A DNA stretch of 64,000 nt, taken from positions 1,330,679 to 1,394,678 of the forward strand of contig NZ_MOBM01000038.1 of assembly GCF_003732275.1 (NCBI RefSeq), read 5' to 3'. The notes beneath the pieces were generated by a model. That model did no database searches. It saw nothing but the letters and a program-made list of their open reading frames with translations, and was not told the DNA's origin. The position numbers were made by a program, and so were the translations under genes. The stretch's first letter is position 1, and every line of letters starts with the position of its first letter. This stretch comes from Pseudomonas frederiksbergensis (GTDB taxonomy: Bacteria > Pseudomonadota > Gammaproteobacteria > Pseudomonadales > Pseudomonadaceae). This document shows positions 43,608 to 52,733 of this stretch, piece after piece.

Positions 43608-44795
43608 GTGTTGAAACCATTCCAGCTCAGACCTAGCGCCTCAACCCTGAACATGTTGCGTCAAGCGTGCCTGCAACGCCGTGACGCGGTGCCGCCCACG
43701 TTAACGGAAAGAGCGCTGATCCCGGACATTCCAGATGCTCGCTACTGGCTGGAACAGGACCTGACGCCGTTCATTCGGGATGTGAGCCTGGCCAATCTTC
43801 GAGAGGCTGAGGCGCTCGCCAGCGCAGGGTTACCGAACGACATCCTGCCGCGGGCAAATCTGCTGGCCGTTTCGGGCGGCGGCGACGCCGGCACATTTGC
43901 CGGGGGCATCATTGCGGGATGGACCCAGCATGGGACTCGACCGGTGTTCAAAGTGGTCACCGGCATTAGCGCTGGCGCCCTGGTCGCCCCGTTTGCCTAC
44001 CTGGGGCCCCAGTACGACGATGTCATTGTGCGTATCTGCAATGCGGTCGGTCCAAAAGACATTTTCCATGCGCGCAATATGCTGACCCGTCTTACCAGCG
44101 ATGGTATGGCGCACAGCAAGCCACTGGCGCGGCTCATTGCACAGCACGTCACTGCCGAGACTCTTGCGGCGATCGCGGCGGAATACGCCAAAGGACGGCT
44201 CCTGATGATCGGCACAACCGACCTTGATTCAGGGCGCCCGGTCACCTGGAACATGGGGGCTATTGCTTCCAGCCAGGCACCGGGAGCGCTCGAGCTGTTT
44301 CGCAATATCATGGTCGCGTCGATGAGTATTCCCGGTGCCGTCTCACCCGTCATGATTGATGTGGACGTTAACGGCCACCCGTTTCAGGAAATGCACGTGG
44401 ACGGGGGTGTCCTTACGCAGGTGTTCCTTTACCCACCCGGCACCGTGATGGCGCTGAACCAAGTGCCCGGGGCGCGTTTGCGGCGTGAACGGCATTTCTA
44501 TGTGATTCGCAACGGCAAACTGGAACTGCAATGGTCCGGAACGAAGCGCCGAACCTTGAACATCGGCGGTCGAGCCATCAGCGCATTGATCCAGAATCAG
44601 GGGATCAGCGATCTGGATCGGATTTACCGAATTGCCCAGCAGGATGGGGCGGACTTCAATCTGGCGTACATCGGCTCCGACTTCCGCATTTCTCGCCTCC
44701 ATAAATTCGATGGCGAGTACATGAAGCGCTTGTTCAAATACGCCTTTGACCTCAGTGCCAAAGGCTATCCGTGGCATAAATCGCCGAGTACGTGA
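43608..44795 (+). CDS. Patatin-like phospholipase
   Basis: A 395-residue acyl hydrolase with the patatin catalytic dyad: oxyanion region VSGGGDAGTFAGG, nucleophile Ser in VVTGISAGALVAP (GxSxG) and Asp in HVDGGVLTQ (DGG). The start is a GTG at 43608 or the adjacent TTG at 43611, both after GGAGGAGG. There is no clear signal peptide. It may act on phospholipids or acyl esters. It stands alone, ending nine bases before a convergent gene. Confidence 0.9.
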   Translation: MLKPFQLRPSASTLNMLRQACLQRRDAVPPTLTERALIPDIPDARYWLEQDLTPFIRDVSLANLREAEALASAGLPNDILPRANLLAVSGGGDAGTFAGGIIAGWTQHGTRPVFKVVTGISAGALVAPFAYLGPQYDDVIVRICNAVGPKDIFHARNMLTRLTSDGMAHSKPLARLIAQHVTAETLAAIAAEYAKGRLLMIGTTDLDSGRPVTWNMGAIASSQAPGALELFRNIMVASMSIPGAVSPVMIDVDVNGHPFQEMHVDGGVLTQVFLYPPGTVMALNQVPGARLRRERHFYVIRNGKLELQWSGTKRRTLNIGGRAISALIQNQGISDLDRIYRIAQQDGADFNLAYIGSDFRISRLHKFDGEYMKRLFKYAFDLSAKGYPWHKSPST

Positions 44796-44804
44796 GAGAC
44801 GGTC

Positions 44805-45458
44805 TCAGCTGACAGGCTCGGCCGTACAACTCATTTCCCCTGAGCCTGGCTTCTGGAAAAGCACCACGTTGCCGTCTTGCCAGAAGCGGTAATTCCCCTG
44901 GTAATCCTTGCCAATGTATTGGGTTCCCGAATCACTCTGCACTTGGTTCAGGGTAATCGAGCTGTTCGCCCATTTCAGGTACACGACACCAGGCTGGGTG
45001 TTAAAGAAGGTGGCGGCCATCAACGCGTTTAACCCTGCGCAACGAAAAGCCAGGGGGCCTTCGGTGAGTCTGTCTGGATCCTTGGTTCTCACAATTGCCG
45101 AGCCTTGACGTAGCTGGTGCGCGCGCTCGGCATAGCTTCGGATCGCGCACGCCTTGGGCGCAGGCTCGGAGGCACACTGATTGCGAGCGTCGATCCAGAA
45201 CTGCTGGTCGATCATGACTTTGTCTGGACGCGGCACTGAATGATCATCCGTGAGCGCCAGGCGATAAAGGCGCGTCAGTTCGATATCCATCTGCATCAGT
45301 GGTGGGTCGCGACAAATAAGCTTTTCGACGGGTGCCTTTGCCGTGGCGCAGTCGAAGCTGGTCTGGAAGACTGGCGAAGCATTGGCACAGGTGCCCGTCG
45401 CCGCGCAAACGCTGGCAGCGAGCAGACGGGTGAGCGTTTTCATGTTGGGTTGATTCAT
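44805..45458 (-). CDS. Periplasmic protein with LprI-like and MliC-like domains
   Basis: A 217-residue exported protein (signal TLTRLLAASVCAATGTCANA). Residues about 30-120 resemble the LprI/DUF1311 domain (FDCATAKAPVEKLICRD, MQMDIELTRLYRLALTD, QQFWIDARNQCASEP). The C-terminal 80 residues resemble MliC, the membrane-bound lysozyme inhibitor (FRCAGLNALMAATFF, GTQYIGKDYQGNYRFWQDG, MSCTAEP). Both domains inhibit c-type lysozymes, so a defence role is inferred. The start at 45458 is preferred for the AGG upstream; 45443 is possible. Confidence 0.82.
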   Translation of the reverse strand: MNQPNMKTLTRLLAASVCAATGTCANASPVFQTSFDCATAKAPVEKLICRDPPLMQMDIELTRLYRLALTDDHSVPRPDKVMIDQQFWIDARNQCASEPAPKACAIRSYAERAHQLRQGSAIVRTKDPDRLTEGPLAFRCAGLNALMAATFFNTQPGVVYLKWANSSITLNQVQSDSGTQYIGKDYQGNYRFWQDGNVVLFQKPGSGEMSCTAEPVS

Positions 45459-45694
45459 TACCTGATACCCGGATTGCTGTGGGATCTATTGATCCGTTGA
45501 ACAGTCATTTGTTCGCATTGGGTGTATCGCAGTGTAAGTCAGTGCTTAAAACTTGCCGCACCCGTTCGAGTTCGAGGAAGTAGAAGTACAAACGGAATGA
45601 GAGCTTGCACCCTAAGAACATTGTTCCAGGGTTAGTCGCCAGACGCTGAGCTAGACTCAAAGATCCAAAGCACACTGATAGCAGTGGAGGCTTT

Positions 45695-46150
45695 ATGAAG
45701 AGGTCCATTTCCCCCTGTCTGGCTACGATTGTCTCGGCATTTTGCCTTTGCGCTTCAGCCGAGACCGTAACCCCGCTCAAAGGGCAGTCCCCCGAAATCA
45801 TTCAGCAGGACATCAGCTCATGCCAGGCTCAAGCCGGGAACACAGCAAGCGCCAGCACAACGCCTGAATCAGGTGGACGTGTCCGTGGTGCCGCTTCTGG
45901 CGCAGTAGCAGGTGCGGCGGTTGCCGGAGCGCGTGGTCGTCAGCATGACGAGGTTTATGACAAGGTAGACGACGATGTTAAACAGGAATATCGACAGAAC
46001 AAGGCCAAGGATGCTGCTGTGGCAGGTGCAGTTGTAGGTGGATCTCGGCAACGTCAGGATCGTCGTCAGGATCGCCGGGCAGAACCGGCGGCAACTGCTT
46101 CGGCCTACAACAGTTGCATGCAGCAACGGGGCTACCAGATAACCCCTTGA
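45695..46150 (+). CDS. Glycine-zipper-containing exported protein
   Basis: A 151-residue protein with a signal peptide (CLATIVSAFCLCASA, then ETVTPLKGQ) and two Gly/Ala-rich zipper segments (GRVRGAASGAVAGAAVAGAR and AAVAGAVVGGSRQRQD) joined by a charged linker. Two Cys (SSCQAQAG and YNSCMQQRGY) may form a disulfide. Similar proteins are annotated as YMGG-like or glycine zipper family members. Function unknown. A ppk2 relic follows directly. Confidence 0.75.
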   Translation: MKRSISPCLATIVSAFCLCASAETVTPLKGQSPEIIQQDISSCQAQAGNTASASTTPESGGRVRGAASGAVAGAAVAGARGRQHDEVYDKVDDDVKQEYRQNKAKDAAVAGAVVGGSRQRQDRRQDRRAEPAATASAYNSCMQQRGYQITP

Positions 46151-46173
46151 ACCTGAACAACAAAGGTAATTGC

Positions 46174-46251
46174 ATGAAGATCTGTATCGTCTTTGACGGG
46201 CGCGACGGTGCAGGGAAGGGCGGAACGATCAAGGCGCTCAAGCCTGCCTGA
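46174..46251 (+). pseudogene. Relic of polyphosphate kinase 2 (Walker A segment only)
   Basis: A 25-codon frame MKICIVFDGRDGAGKGGTIK ending ALKPA and stop. It matches the Walker A region of PPK2 enzymes (FEGRDAAGKGGTIKAL). Neither the upstream frame nor the sequence after the stop at 46249-46251 continues the family, so the rest of the gene has been deleted. It is clearly not a complete enzyme. Confidence 0.75.
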
Positions 46252-46266
46252 CCACATAGGGGTGCA

Positions 46267-47751
46267 ATGCGCATTCCATTGTTTTACGCGGTGTCAGCTG
46301 TATTGTTTTTGAGCGGACCTTACTGCCTGGCGCAGCCACTGGATGCGAGCGCGACCGCAAACGCTGCCGATACAGCGCCCGTCACGGCGGCGGCCAAAGA
46401 TGCCGTGTTTACCCGGGAACAGCTGGATCAAATGCTGGCTCCCATTGCGCTTTACCCGGACCCACTGCTGGCACAGGTGCTGATGGCCACCACGTATCCC
46501 GGGGAAATCGCCGAGGCGGTAACCTGGTCTAAAGCACACCCGGACGCAAAGGGTGATGATGCGGTCAAACAAGTGGCGAGTCAGCCCTGGGATCCGAGCG
46601 TGCAGGCGCTGGTCGCTTTCCCGCAGGTGCTGGTAACGCTGGGACAGGATCCCGTCTGGGTACAACGCCTGGGCGATGCCTTCCTGGCACAGCCCGAAGA
46701 TGTCATGGGGGGCGTGCAACGCTTGTGTCATCAGGCGCAAGCAGCAGGCAACCTGCAGAGCAACCAATATCAGAACGTGACGGTTCAGGCTGTTGCGGCA
46801 CCAGTACCAGCACCAGCACCGGCAGCTCCGGCTCCAGCCGGCAGCACCTCCACCATCATCATTCAGCCCTCCGATCCGCAGGTGGTGTACGTACCCAGTT
46901 ATAACCCGACAACAACCTACGGCACCTGGCCCTATCCTGCGTCGCCTCCCGTTTACTATCCACCGCCGCCAGCCTATTACCCCGGTTCGGCATTGATGGC
47001 TGGGTTGGCGTTTGGTACCGGTGTGGCTATTGTCGGTGCGTTGTGGGGTGAATGTGACTGGGGCAATAACGACATCGACATCGACGTCGACCGCTACAAC
47101 AACATCAATACCAACAACCGGATCACCAATAATCAGAACAAGTGGCAGCACAACGCCGCTCATCGCGATGGCGTTCCCTATCGAGACAGCAAGAGCCGCG
47201 AACAGTACGGCCGACAACTGGGCGGCGCCAATCAGCGTGAGGCTTATCGAGGGGAGGATGCTCAGCGAGCCCAGGCTCGTGAAAAAGCCCGCGGTTCAAT
47301 GGACAAGCACGGCATCGAACGACCTGCCACCAGCAACCGCGAAGCCCGTGATCGAGCGCGCGCAGCCCAGTCCGGAACCTCGGTCAGCAATCGGATGCAA
47401 GCAGGTACAGACAGACCGAAGTCGTCTGACAGAAGCCAGGGCACTGCCAGAAACACTCGGGAGAGTCAGCAACCCAGGAAACAGACCGCTCAGGTCAATC
47501 AGCGCGGGCAGGGCGATTCGCAAGGGCGCCAGGCTGCACAAAAACGGCCGTCCGCCAGTACGAGTAGTGCGGGCAGTGCCCGCAATAATGCATTCGCCGG
47601 CGTGCGCTCACCGTCCCAGGCCACCGCACAAGCCAGTCGTGGCCAGGCCAGCCTGGCATCCGCCCAGCGCCCCAGTGCCTCGCGATCAGCCGGCCATCAG
47701 GTCAGTCGGCCGTCCAATCCACCAGCGCGTCAAAGGGGAGGCCGTCGTTGA
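46267..47751 (+). CDS. DUF3300 protein
   Basis: A 494-residue exported protein (signal FYAVSAVLFLSGPYCLA). Residues about 50-190 hold the DUF3300 domain (REQLDQMLAPIALYPDPLLA, YPGEIAEAVTWSKAHPDAKG, QPWDPSVQALVAFPQVLVTL), followed by a Pro/Ala linker, a YVPSYNPTTTYGTWPYP segment and a small hydrophobic helix (MAGLAFGTGVAIVGALWG). The last 230 residues are polar, low-complexity and rich in Arg, Gln and Ser. It is coupled by a 4-base overlap to DUF2950, the regular partner of DUF3300. Function unknown. Confidence 0.88.
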   Translation: MRIPLFYAVSAVLFLSGPYCLAQPLDASATANAADTAPVTAAAKDAVFTREQLDQMLAPIALYPDPLLAQVLMATTYPGEIAEAVTWSKAHPDAKGDDAVKQVASQPWDPSVQALVAFPQVLVTLGQDPVWVQRLGDAFLAQPEDVMGGVQRLCHQAQAAGNLQSNQYQNVTVQAVAAPVPAPAPAAPAPAGSTSTIIIQPSDPQVVYVPSYNPTTTYGTWPYPASPPVYYPPPPAYYPGSALMAGLAFGTGVAIVGALWGECDWGNNDIDIDVDRYNNINTNNRITNNQNKWQHNAAHRDGVPYRDSKSREQYGRQLGGANQREAYRGEDAQRAQAREKARGSMDKHGIERPATSNREARDRARAAQSGTSVSNRMQAGTDRPKSSDRSQGTARNTRESQQPRKQTAQVNQRGQGDSQGRQAAQKRPSASTSSAGSARNNAFAGVRSPSQATAQASRGQASLASAQRPSASRSAGHQVSRPSNPPARQRGGRR

Positions 47752-48665
47752 AAAACAATGCTCGATTGAAGGCACCCACCGGCTTGCTCCTTCATGTCTT
47801 GGCGCTAGCTGCCGGCTTGGCGTGGTCGTGCATGGTTGCGGCACAGCAGGTGTTTCCAACGCCAGAAATGGCCGCCCAGGCGTTCGTCGAAGCACTGGGT
47901 ACGGAACACGCCGATCAGGCCCGCCTGACAGAATTGCTGGGTAATGAATGGCGCAGTTTCATCCCGCGCGAAGGCGTGCAGCGCAGTGATGTGGATGCGT
48001 TTTTGAAGCAATACGGCGAGCAACACTCCATCGAAAAAAACAGCGATCGCAAGGCGGTCCTGTCGGTTGGCAGTGACCACTGGACACTGCCTATCCCCAT
48101 GATAAAAGCCGCGAACGGTTGGCGCTTCGACATCGACGCCGGTAGCTCCGAAGTCCGTGCACGTCGAATTGGCCGCAACGAACTCGCCGCGTTGCAATCA
48201 GTGCTGACTTATCATGACGTCCAGATGGACTATGCGTCGGTGGATCGTGACGGTGACGGCGCACTCGGCTATGCGCAGAAAATCTTCAGCACTGCCGGCA
48301 AGCACGATGGGCTTTATTGGGACGACGACGATAGCGGTCAGATCAGCCCGTTGGGTCCCTTGTTCGGTAAAACCATTGCCGGCGAAGACTGGCATGGTTA
48401 CTACTTCCGCATCCTTGATGGCCAAGGTCCTTCGGCACCTGGCGGCGCCTACAGCTACCTTATCGGCGACAAGATGAGCCGTGGCTTCGCATTGATCGCC
48501 TGGCCGGCGAAATACGATGACACCGGGGTGATGAGTTTCATGATCAGTCATGAAGGACAGGTGTTCGAAAAAGACTTGGGCCCCGGTGGTGACAAGTTGG
48601 CGCAGTCGATGAAGCGCTTTGATCCAGATGACAGTTGGAAGGTGGTTACGGAGGGTCAAGAGTAG
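47748..48665 (+). CDS. DUF2950 protein
   Basis: A 305-residue exported protein starting from a TTG at 47748 that overlaps the DUF3300 stop and has GGGGAG eight bases before it. The signal region (LLLHVLALAAGLAWSCMVAA) precedes the DUF2950 domain: FPTPEMAAQAFVEALGT, RNELAALQSVLTYHDVQMDY and DWHGYYFRILDGQGPSAPGG with SRGFALIAWPAKYDDTGVMS. DUF3300 and DUF2950 genes recur together in many bacteria; a joint envelope role is inferred. Confidence 0.88.
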   Translation: MKNNARLKAPTGLLLHVLALAAGLAWSCMVAAQQVFPTPEMAAQAFVEALGTEHADQARLTELLGNEWRSFIPREGVQRSDVDAFLKQYGEQHSIEKNSDRKAVLSVGSDHWTLPIPMIKAANGWRFDIDAGSSEVRARRIGRNELAALQSVLTYHDVQMDYASVDRDGDGALGYAQKIFSTAGKHDGLYWDDDDSGQISPLGPLFGKTIAGEDWHGYYFRILDGQGPSAPGGAYSYLIGDKMSRGFALIAWPAKYDDTGVMSFMISHEGQVFEKDLGPGGDKLAQSMKRFDPDDSWKVVTEGQE

Positions 48666-48914
48666 ATCTACCTGCGCCTCCTCAACCTTTTCTACGTGGA
48701 CGATGCACTGATGATTCGTTTGCTGTTTCGCAGCACTTGATCACCCATGGGGGAGGTGCGTACAGAGGTTAGTTATCTGTGCTGTCGCGGCCCTTTCATA
48801 TCGATCATCCATTAAAAAAAGAGCCCCTTAGCCCCAGATAACATGATTTTTCACGCGGTCAAGCCTTCCATATAGTCATCGCAAGCCCAATCGGAACACC
48901 TTTGTGTTTCATCG

Positions 48915-50192
48915 ATGCGAGATAAATTTATGGATGACAAGATGAAGCCCGACCAAAGCCAGGGTGCTGGTATGGGGACACGAGTGGTTTGGGGCGGGGA
49001 GCAAGTTCAGCATCCCTACAACGCTACCCAGACTCCCATCGTCGTCAGCGCCGCCTACGGTTACCATGATATCGATGAATGGTATGACGTGGCGTTGGGT
49101 AAAGAACCTGGCTTCATTTACAGCCGCATGAGCAACCCGACTGTCTCTGTCCTGGAACACAAACTCTGCGAGCTTGAAAGCGCAGAATCGGCTGTCGCTT
49201 TCAGTACCGGGATGGCTGCAATCAGTGGTGTGTTGCATACCTTCCTGTCCTGTGGTCAACGTGTGGTTTCTACCCGCGACAGCTACGGTGGCACAAACAA
49301 GATCTTTGAAGAGTTTCTCCCTCGCATGGGCGTCGAGGTCACGCTTTGCGATACCCTCGACACCGAAGCTATTGAGCATGAGATCGCTAAAGGCTGCAAT
49401 GTTCTCTATCTGGAAACCCCGACGAACCCAACGCTGAAAGTCCTGGATATTCGACGTCTCGTGGCGGCGGCGAAGCGTGTTGGGGCTTTGGTCATAGCAG
49501 ACAATACGTTCGCGACGCCTTTGAATCAGAACCCCCTTGCACTCGGGGTTGATGTAGTCGTGCACAGTGCTACCAAGTTTCTATCCGGTCATGGCGATGT
49601 GCTTGGCGGTGTGGTCTGCGGCACCGAGCAGTTGATGTCTCAAGTTCGCCATTACCGCGAAATCAATGGGGCCTCGCTGGATCCTTTCTCGGCTTATCTC
49701 ATCATCCGGGGTATCAAGACTCTGGCTTTGCGTATGCGTCAGCAACAGGCGAGCGCGCAAGTGCTGGCCGAGTATCTATGCACCGAGCCACTGGTGGAGT
49801 CTGTGAACTATCCGGGACTCCCTCAACATCGAAGTCATGTCATTGCTCGCTCGCAGATGCGCGGATTCGGCGCAATCATCAGCTTCGTGCTGGTGGGAGG
49901 CATGGACACGGTGACTCGTTTGTTACCACTGCTTAAGTATGCACATCGGGCGGGTAACTTAGGCGCGGTGGAAACTATCTACGGGCCGGCACGGACAACC
50001 AGCCACGTGGAAAACACCTTGGAGGAACGCGAAGCACTTGGAATTTCCGAGGGCTTGGTCAGGGTCTCCGTGGGTATTGAAGAGACGGCCGATTTGCTGG
50101 CTGATCTTAAACAAGCATTCACGTTAGTTCGCAGCAAACAAAATCATGCACATCACCACGCTGATAACACCGAGCGTTTCACTGAGGTGTGA
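48915..50192 (+). CDS. PLP-dependent gamma-lyase of the cystathionine gamma-synthase family (possible canavanine gamma-lyase)
   Basis: A 425-residue Cys/Met-metabolism PLP enzyme. The PLP-lysine is Lys221 in VVHSATKFLSGHGDVLGG; other active-site positions are Tyr70-Arg71 (FIYSRMSNPT), Tyr124 (VSTRDSYGGTNK) and Asp196 (ALVIADNTF). It has a His-rich C-terminus (NHAHHHADNTE). Starts at 48915, 48930 or 48942 are all possible; none has a strong ribosome site. It leads a cluster with a permease, homoserine dehydrogenase and an aldehyde dehydrogenase. That is the set described for canavanine use by a PLP gamma-lyase that releases hydroxyguanidine and yields homoserine. Methionine or cystathionine gamma-lyase remains possible. 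Confidence 0.85.
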   Translation: MRDKFMDDKMKPDQSQGAGMGTRVVWGGEQVQHPYNATQTPIVVSAAYGYHDIDEWYDVALGKEPGFIYSRMSNPTVSVLEHKLCELESAESAVAFSTGMAAISGVLHTFLSCGQRVVSTRDSYGGTNKIFEEFLPRMGVEVTLCDTLDTEAIEHEIAKGCNVLYLETPTNPTLKVLDIRRLVAAAKRVGALVIADNTFATPLNQNPLALGVDVVVHSATKFLSGHGDVLGGVVCGTEQLMSQVRHYREINGASLDPFSAYLIIRGIKTLALRMRQQQASAQVLAEYLCTEPLVESVNYPGLPQHRSHVIARSQMRGFGAIISFVLVGGMDTVTRLLPLLKYAHRAGNLGAVETIYGPARTTSHVENTLEEREALGISEGLVRVSVGIEETADLLADLKQAFTLVRSKQNHAHHHADNTERFTEV

Positions 50193-50339
50193 ACCTGAAC
50201 TCGGATAAGACTGCCGGCTTTTAGGGTCGGACAGTTCTTCATGAATAGTAAAAACAATAACAACTAGCGACAATTTAATTGTGCTGCCTAATAGCCAGTG
50301 ACAAGGAATTTTGTCCGAACATTTCATGAGAATATAGCG

Positions 50340-51779
50340 ATGACCACTCAAGTAAAAAATGATCAGCCCGATCCAGAATCAAACTTCAAGAAAGAAATGC
50401 AAACCCGCCATATTGTGATGTTGGCGTTGGGCGGTGTTATCGGCACGGGATTATTCCTTACTTCCGGTTACACCGTTAATCAGGCAGGGCCGCTCGGCGC
50501 AGTGATTGCCTACATCATCGGTGCGGTGATGGTGTATCTGGTAATGGTCTGTCTCGGTGAGTTAGCGGTCCAGATGCCGGAAACCGGATCTTTCAGTAGC
50601 TACGCAACTCGATACCTGGGCCCAGGCACGGGCTATACCGTGGCGTGGTTGTACTGGCTCACTTGGGCGGTCGCTATTGGCTCTGAGTTTACGGCTGCGG
50701 GTATCCTGATGGTTCGGTGGTTCCCTGATACACCGGTCTGGATCTGGAGCGCGCTTTTTGCCATGGCGGTCTTTTTAAGCAACGTTGCATCTGTTCGTTT
50801 GTTTGCAGAAACCGAGTTCTGGCTCTCACTCATCAAAGTTTTGACCGTTATTACTTTTATTGTCATTGGTGGTGCGGCTATTTTCGGTCTCTTCCAAGTA
50901 CAGCACTTGCAGGGTGTCGGGCTCTCAAATTTTACCCGTGAAGGGCTTTTCCCGACGGGTTTCTTACCCATTGCGATGACACTTCTAGCTGTCTCCTTCG
51001 CATTTTCCGGGACTGAGCTTATCGGAATTGCCGCCGGTGAAGCGCAGGACCCTCAGACAAGCGTTCCCAAGGCGATCCGCACGACAGTAGTCCGTTTGGC
51101 GCTGTTCTTCGTGGGTACGATTTTCGTACTGGCGACGTTGCTGCCCCGCGAGGAGGCGGGAATCATTGAAAGTCCGTTCGTGATGGTGTTTGAGCTGATT
51201 GGCATCCCATACTCAGCTGACATTATGAACTTCGTCATTCTCACCGCCTTGATTTCCGCCGCTAACTCGGGGTTGTATGCAGCTTCGCGCATGCTTTGGA
51301 CGTTGAGTGATCAAGGGCACATGCCCAAGCGCTACGCCAGGCTTTCGCGCCGGGGCACACCGGTTAACGCGATTGTTTTAAGTATGGCGGGTGCTGTGGC
51401 ATCTCTGCTAAGCAGTGTGCTTGCCCCTGACACGGTTTACTTGGCCCTGGTGTCGATTTCGGGTCTTGCAGTCGTGGTCGTATGGATGAGCATCGCCGCG
51501 AGCCAAATCGCCTTCCGACGCCATTTCGTGGCCAATGGCGGACGAGTTGAAGATCTGCATTTCCGGGTGCGCGGCTACCCTTGGGTTCCCATTGGTGCGC
51601 TGTTGTGTTGCTTGCTGGCCTGTGTCGGTATTGCTTTTGATCCTGAGCAGAGAGTGGCGCTTTACTTCGGTCTTCCGTTTATCGCGTGGTGCTACTTTGT
51701 TTATTGGATCACTCGCAAGAAGCGGGAAGAGCGGTTGGCATTGACAGCGGCTGTCAATCATTCCGCTGGCGCAGCGTGA
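50340..51779 (+). CDS. Amino acid permease (APC family)
   Basis: A 479-residue importer with about 12 helices. It starts at ATG 50340; the open frame from 50298 lacks support. KKEMQTRHIVMLALGGVIGT and SFAFSGTELIGIAAGEAQDP are the amino acid transporter signatures. It resembles the basic/other amino acid permeases of the LysP/AnsP group. Sitting between the gamma-lyase and the regulators, it likely imports the amino acid degraded by this cluster. It is not the same gene as the permease at 19693. Confidence 0.92.
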   Translation: MTTQVKNDQPDPESNFKKEMQTRHIVMLALGGVIGTGLFLTSGYTVNQAGPLGAVIAYIIGAVMVYLVMVCLGELAVQMPETGSFSSYATRYLGPGTGYTVAWLYWLTWAVAIGSEFTAAGILMVRWFPDTPVWIWSALFAMAVFLSNVASVRLFAETEFWLSLIKVLTVITFIVIGGAAIFGLFQVQHLQGVGLSNFTREGLFPTGFLPIAMTLLAVSFAFSGTELIGIAAGEAQDPQTSVPKAIRTTVVRLALFFVGTIFVLATLLPREEAGIIESPFVMVFELIGIPYSADIMNFVILTALISAANSGLYAASRMLWTLSDQGHMPKRYARLSRRGTPVNAIVLSMAGAVASLLSSVLAPDTVYLALVSISGLAVVVVWMSIAASQIAFRRHFVANGGRVEDLHFRVRGYPWVPIGALLCCLLACVGIAFDPEQRVALYFGLPFIAWCYFVYWITRKKREERLALTAAVNHSAGAA

Positions 51780-51829
51780 ATAGCTCAGGCAATGATTGAG
51801 CAGAGATAATTCCCGATGAGGTTGCGCCG

Positions 51830-52720
51830 ATGAGTCAAAAATCACTACCGCCCCTGAATTGGCTGAGGGCATTCGAAGCATCGGCGCGGTATTTGAACTT
51901 CACCCATGCAGCCGAGGAGCTGCACCTGACTCAAGGTGCAGTCAGTCAGCAGATCCGTCAGTTGGAGTGTCATCTCGGTGTGGCGCTATTCAAGCGCCTG
52001 CCCCGAGGGCTTGGATTGACGGAAGAAGGGCAGTCGTACCTGCCGGTAGTTCAAGACGCGATCAGTCGTCTTGCAGTGGGTACAAACGAGATTTTTGGCC
52101 AGCGCAATCGAAGGCATGTGAAGGTGCGTGGCAGCCTTTCCTTCCTTCACTATTGGTTGGCCCCTCGGCTCGCAGATTTTTGTCGAGAGTATCCGCAAAT
52201 CGATATCCGATATATCAGCAACATTTGGGTGAAGGAACCGGATGGAGAGGATGACCTGGAGATTCGCTGGGGATGCGGAGAGTGGTCGGGATTGCACGCT
52301 CAACGATTAACGTGGGACATCCTCCTGCCCGTTTGCTCGCCACAGCTCATGGCCAGCTCACCGATACGTGAGCCTCGCGATTTGATGAACCATTCTTTGC
52401 TACATGTATTGGGATACGAGGAAGGTTGGGGTTACTGGTTGAAGCGGGTGGGTGCAGACGATGTCGATTATTCCCGTGGTCTTCAATTCGACACACTGAT
52501 TTCCACAATCCGTATGGCGGAACTGGGGCAGGGCGTTGCCTTGGCGCGGTCTTCCGTCGTGGAAGACTTGCTCAAGAGTGGGCACCTGATTGCTCCCTTC
52601 AGTCACCGAATTGAAGCCAGCGAGTCCTTTTATCTAGTGCGCGAGCAGGCCGAGGTGCTCTCGCCTGATGCCGCGACTTTTTCTACATGGCTGGTGGCTC
52701 AAGCCCACCGCCCTTTGTAA
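51830..52720 (+). CDS. LysR-family regulator (GcvA-like)
   Basis: A 296-residue regulator of the GcvA/AmpR subgroup. The N-terminal helix-turn-helix (PLNWLRAFEASARYLNFTHA, AEELHLTQGAVSQQIRQLE) is followed by an effector domain beginning KVRGSLSFLHYWLAPRLADF. It is codirectional with its neighbours, 50 bases after the permease. It probably controls the cluster in response to the imported amino acid. Confidence 0.92.
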   Translation: MSQKSLPPLNWLRAFEASARYLNFTHAAEELHLTQGAVSQQIRQLECHLGVALFKRLPRGLGLTEEGQSYLPVVQDAISRLAVGTNEIFGQRNRRHVKVRGSLSFLHYWLAPRLADFCREYPQIDIRYISNIWVKEPDGEDDLEIRWGCGEWSGLHAQRLTWDILLPVCSPQLMASSPIREPRDLMNHSLLHVLGYEEGWGYWLKRVGADDVDYSRGLQFDTLISTIRMAELGQGVALARSSVVEDLLKSGHLIAPFSHRIEASESFYLVREQAEVLSPDAATFSTWLVAQAHRPL

Positions 52721-52733
52721 TTCGGAGTCATCC

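Noticed and set aside
50227..50318. Distant inverse pair TCGGACA / TGTCCGA before the permease gene as an operator
   Set aside because: Only 7 bp with a long spacer of more than 75 bases; too weak to report as a site.
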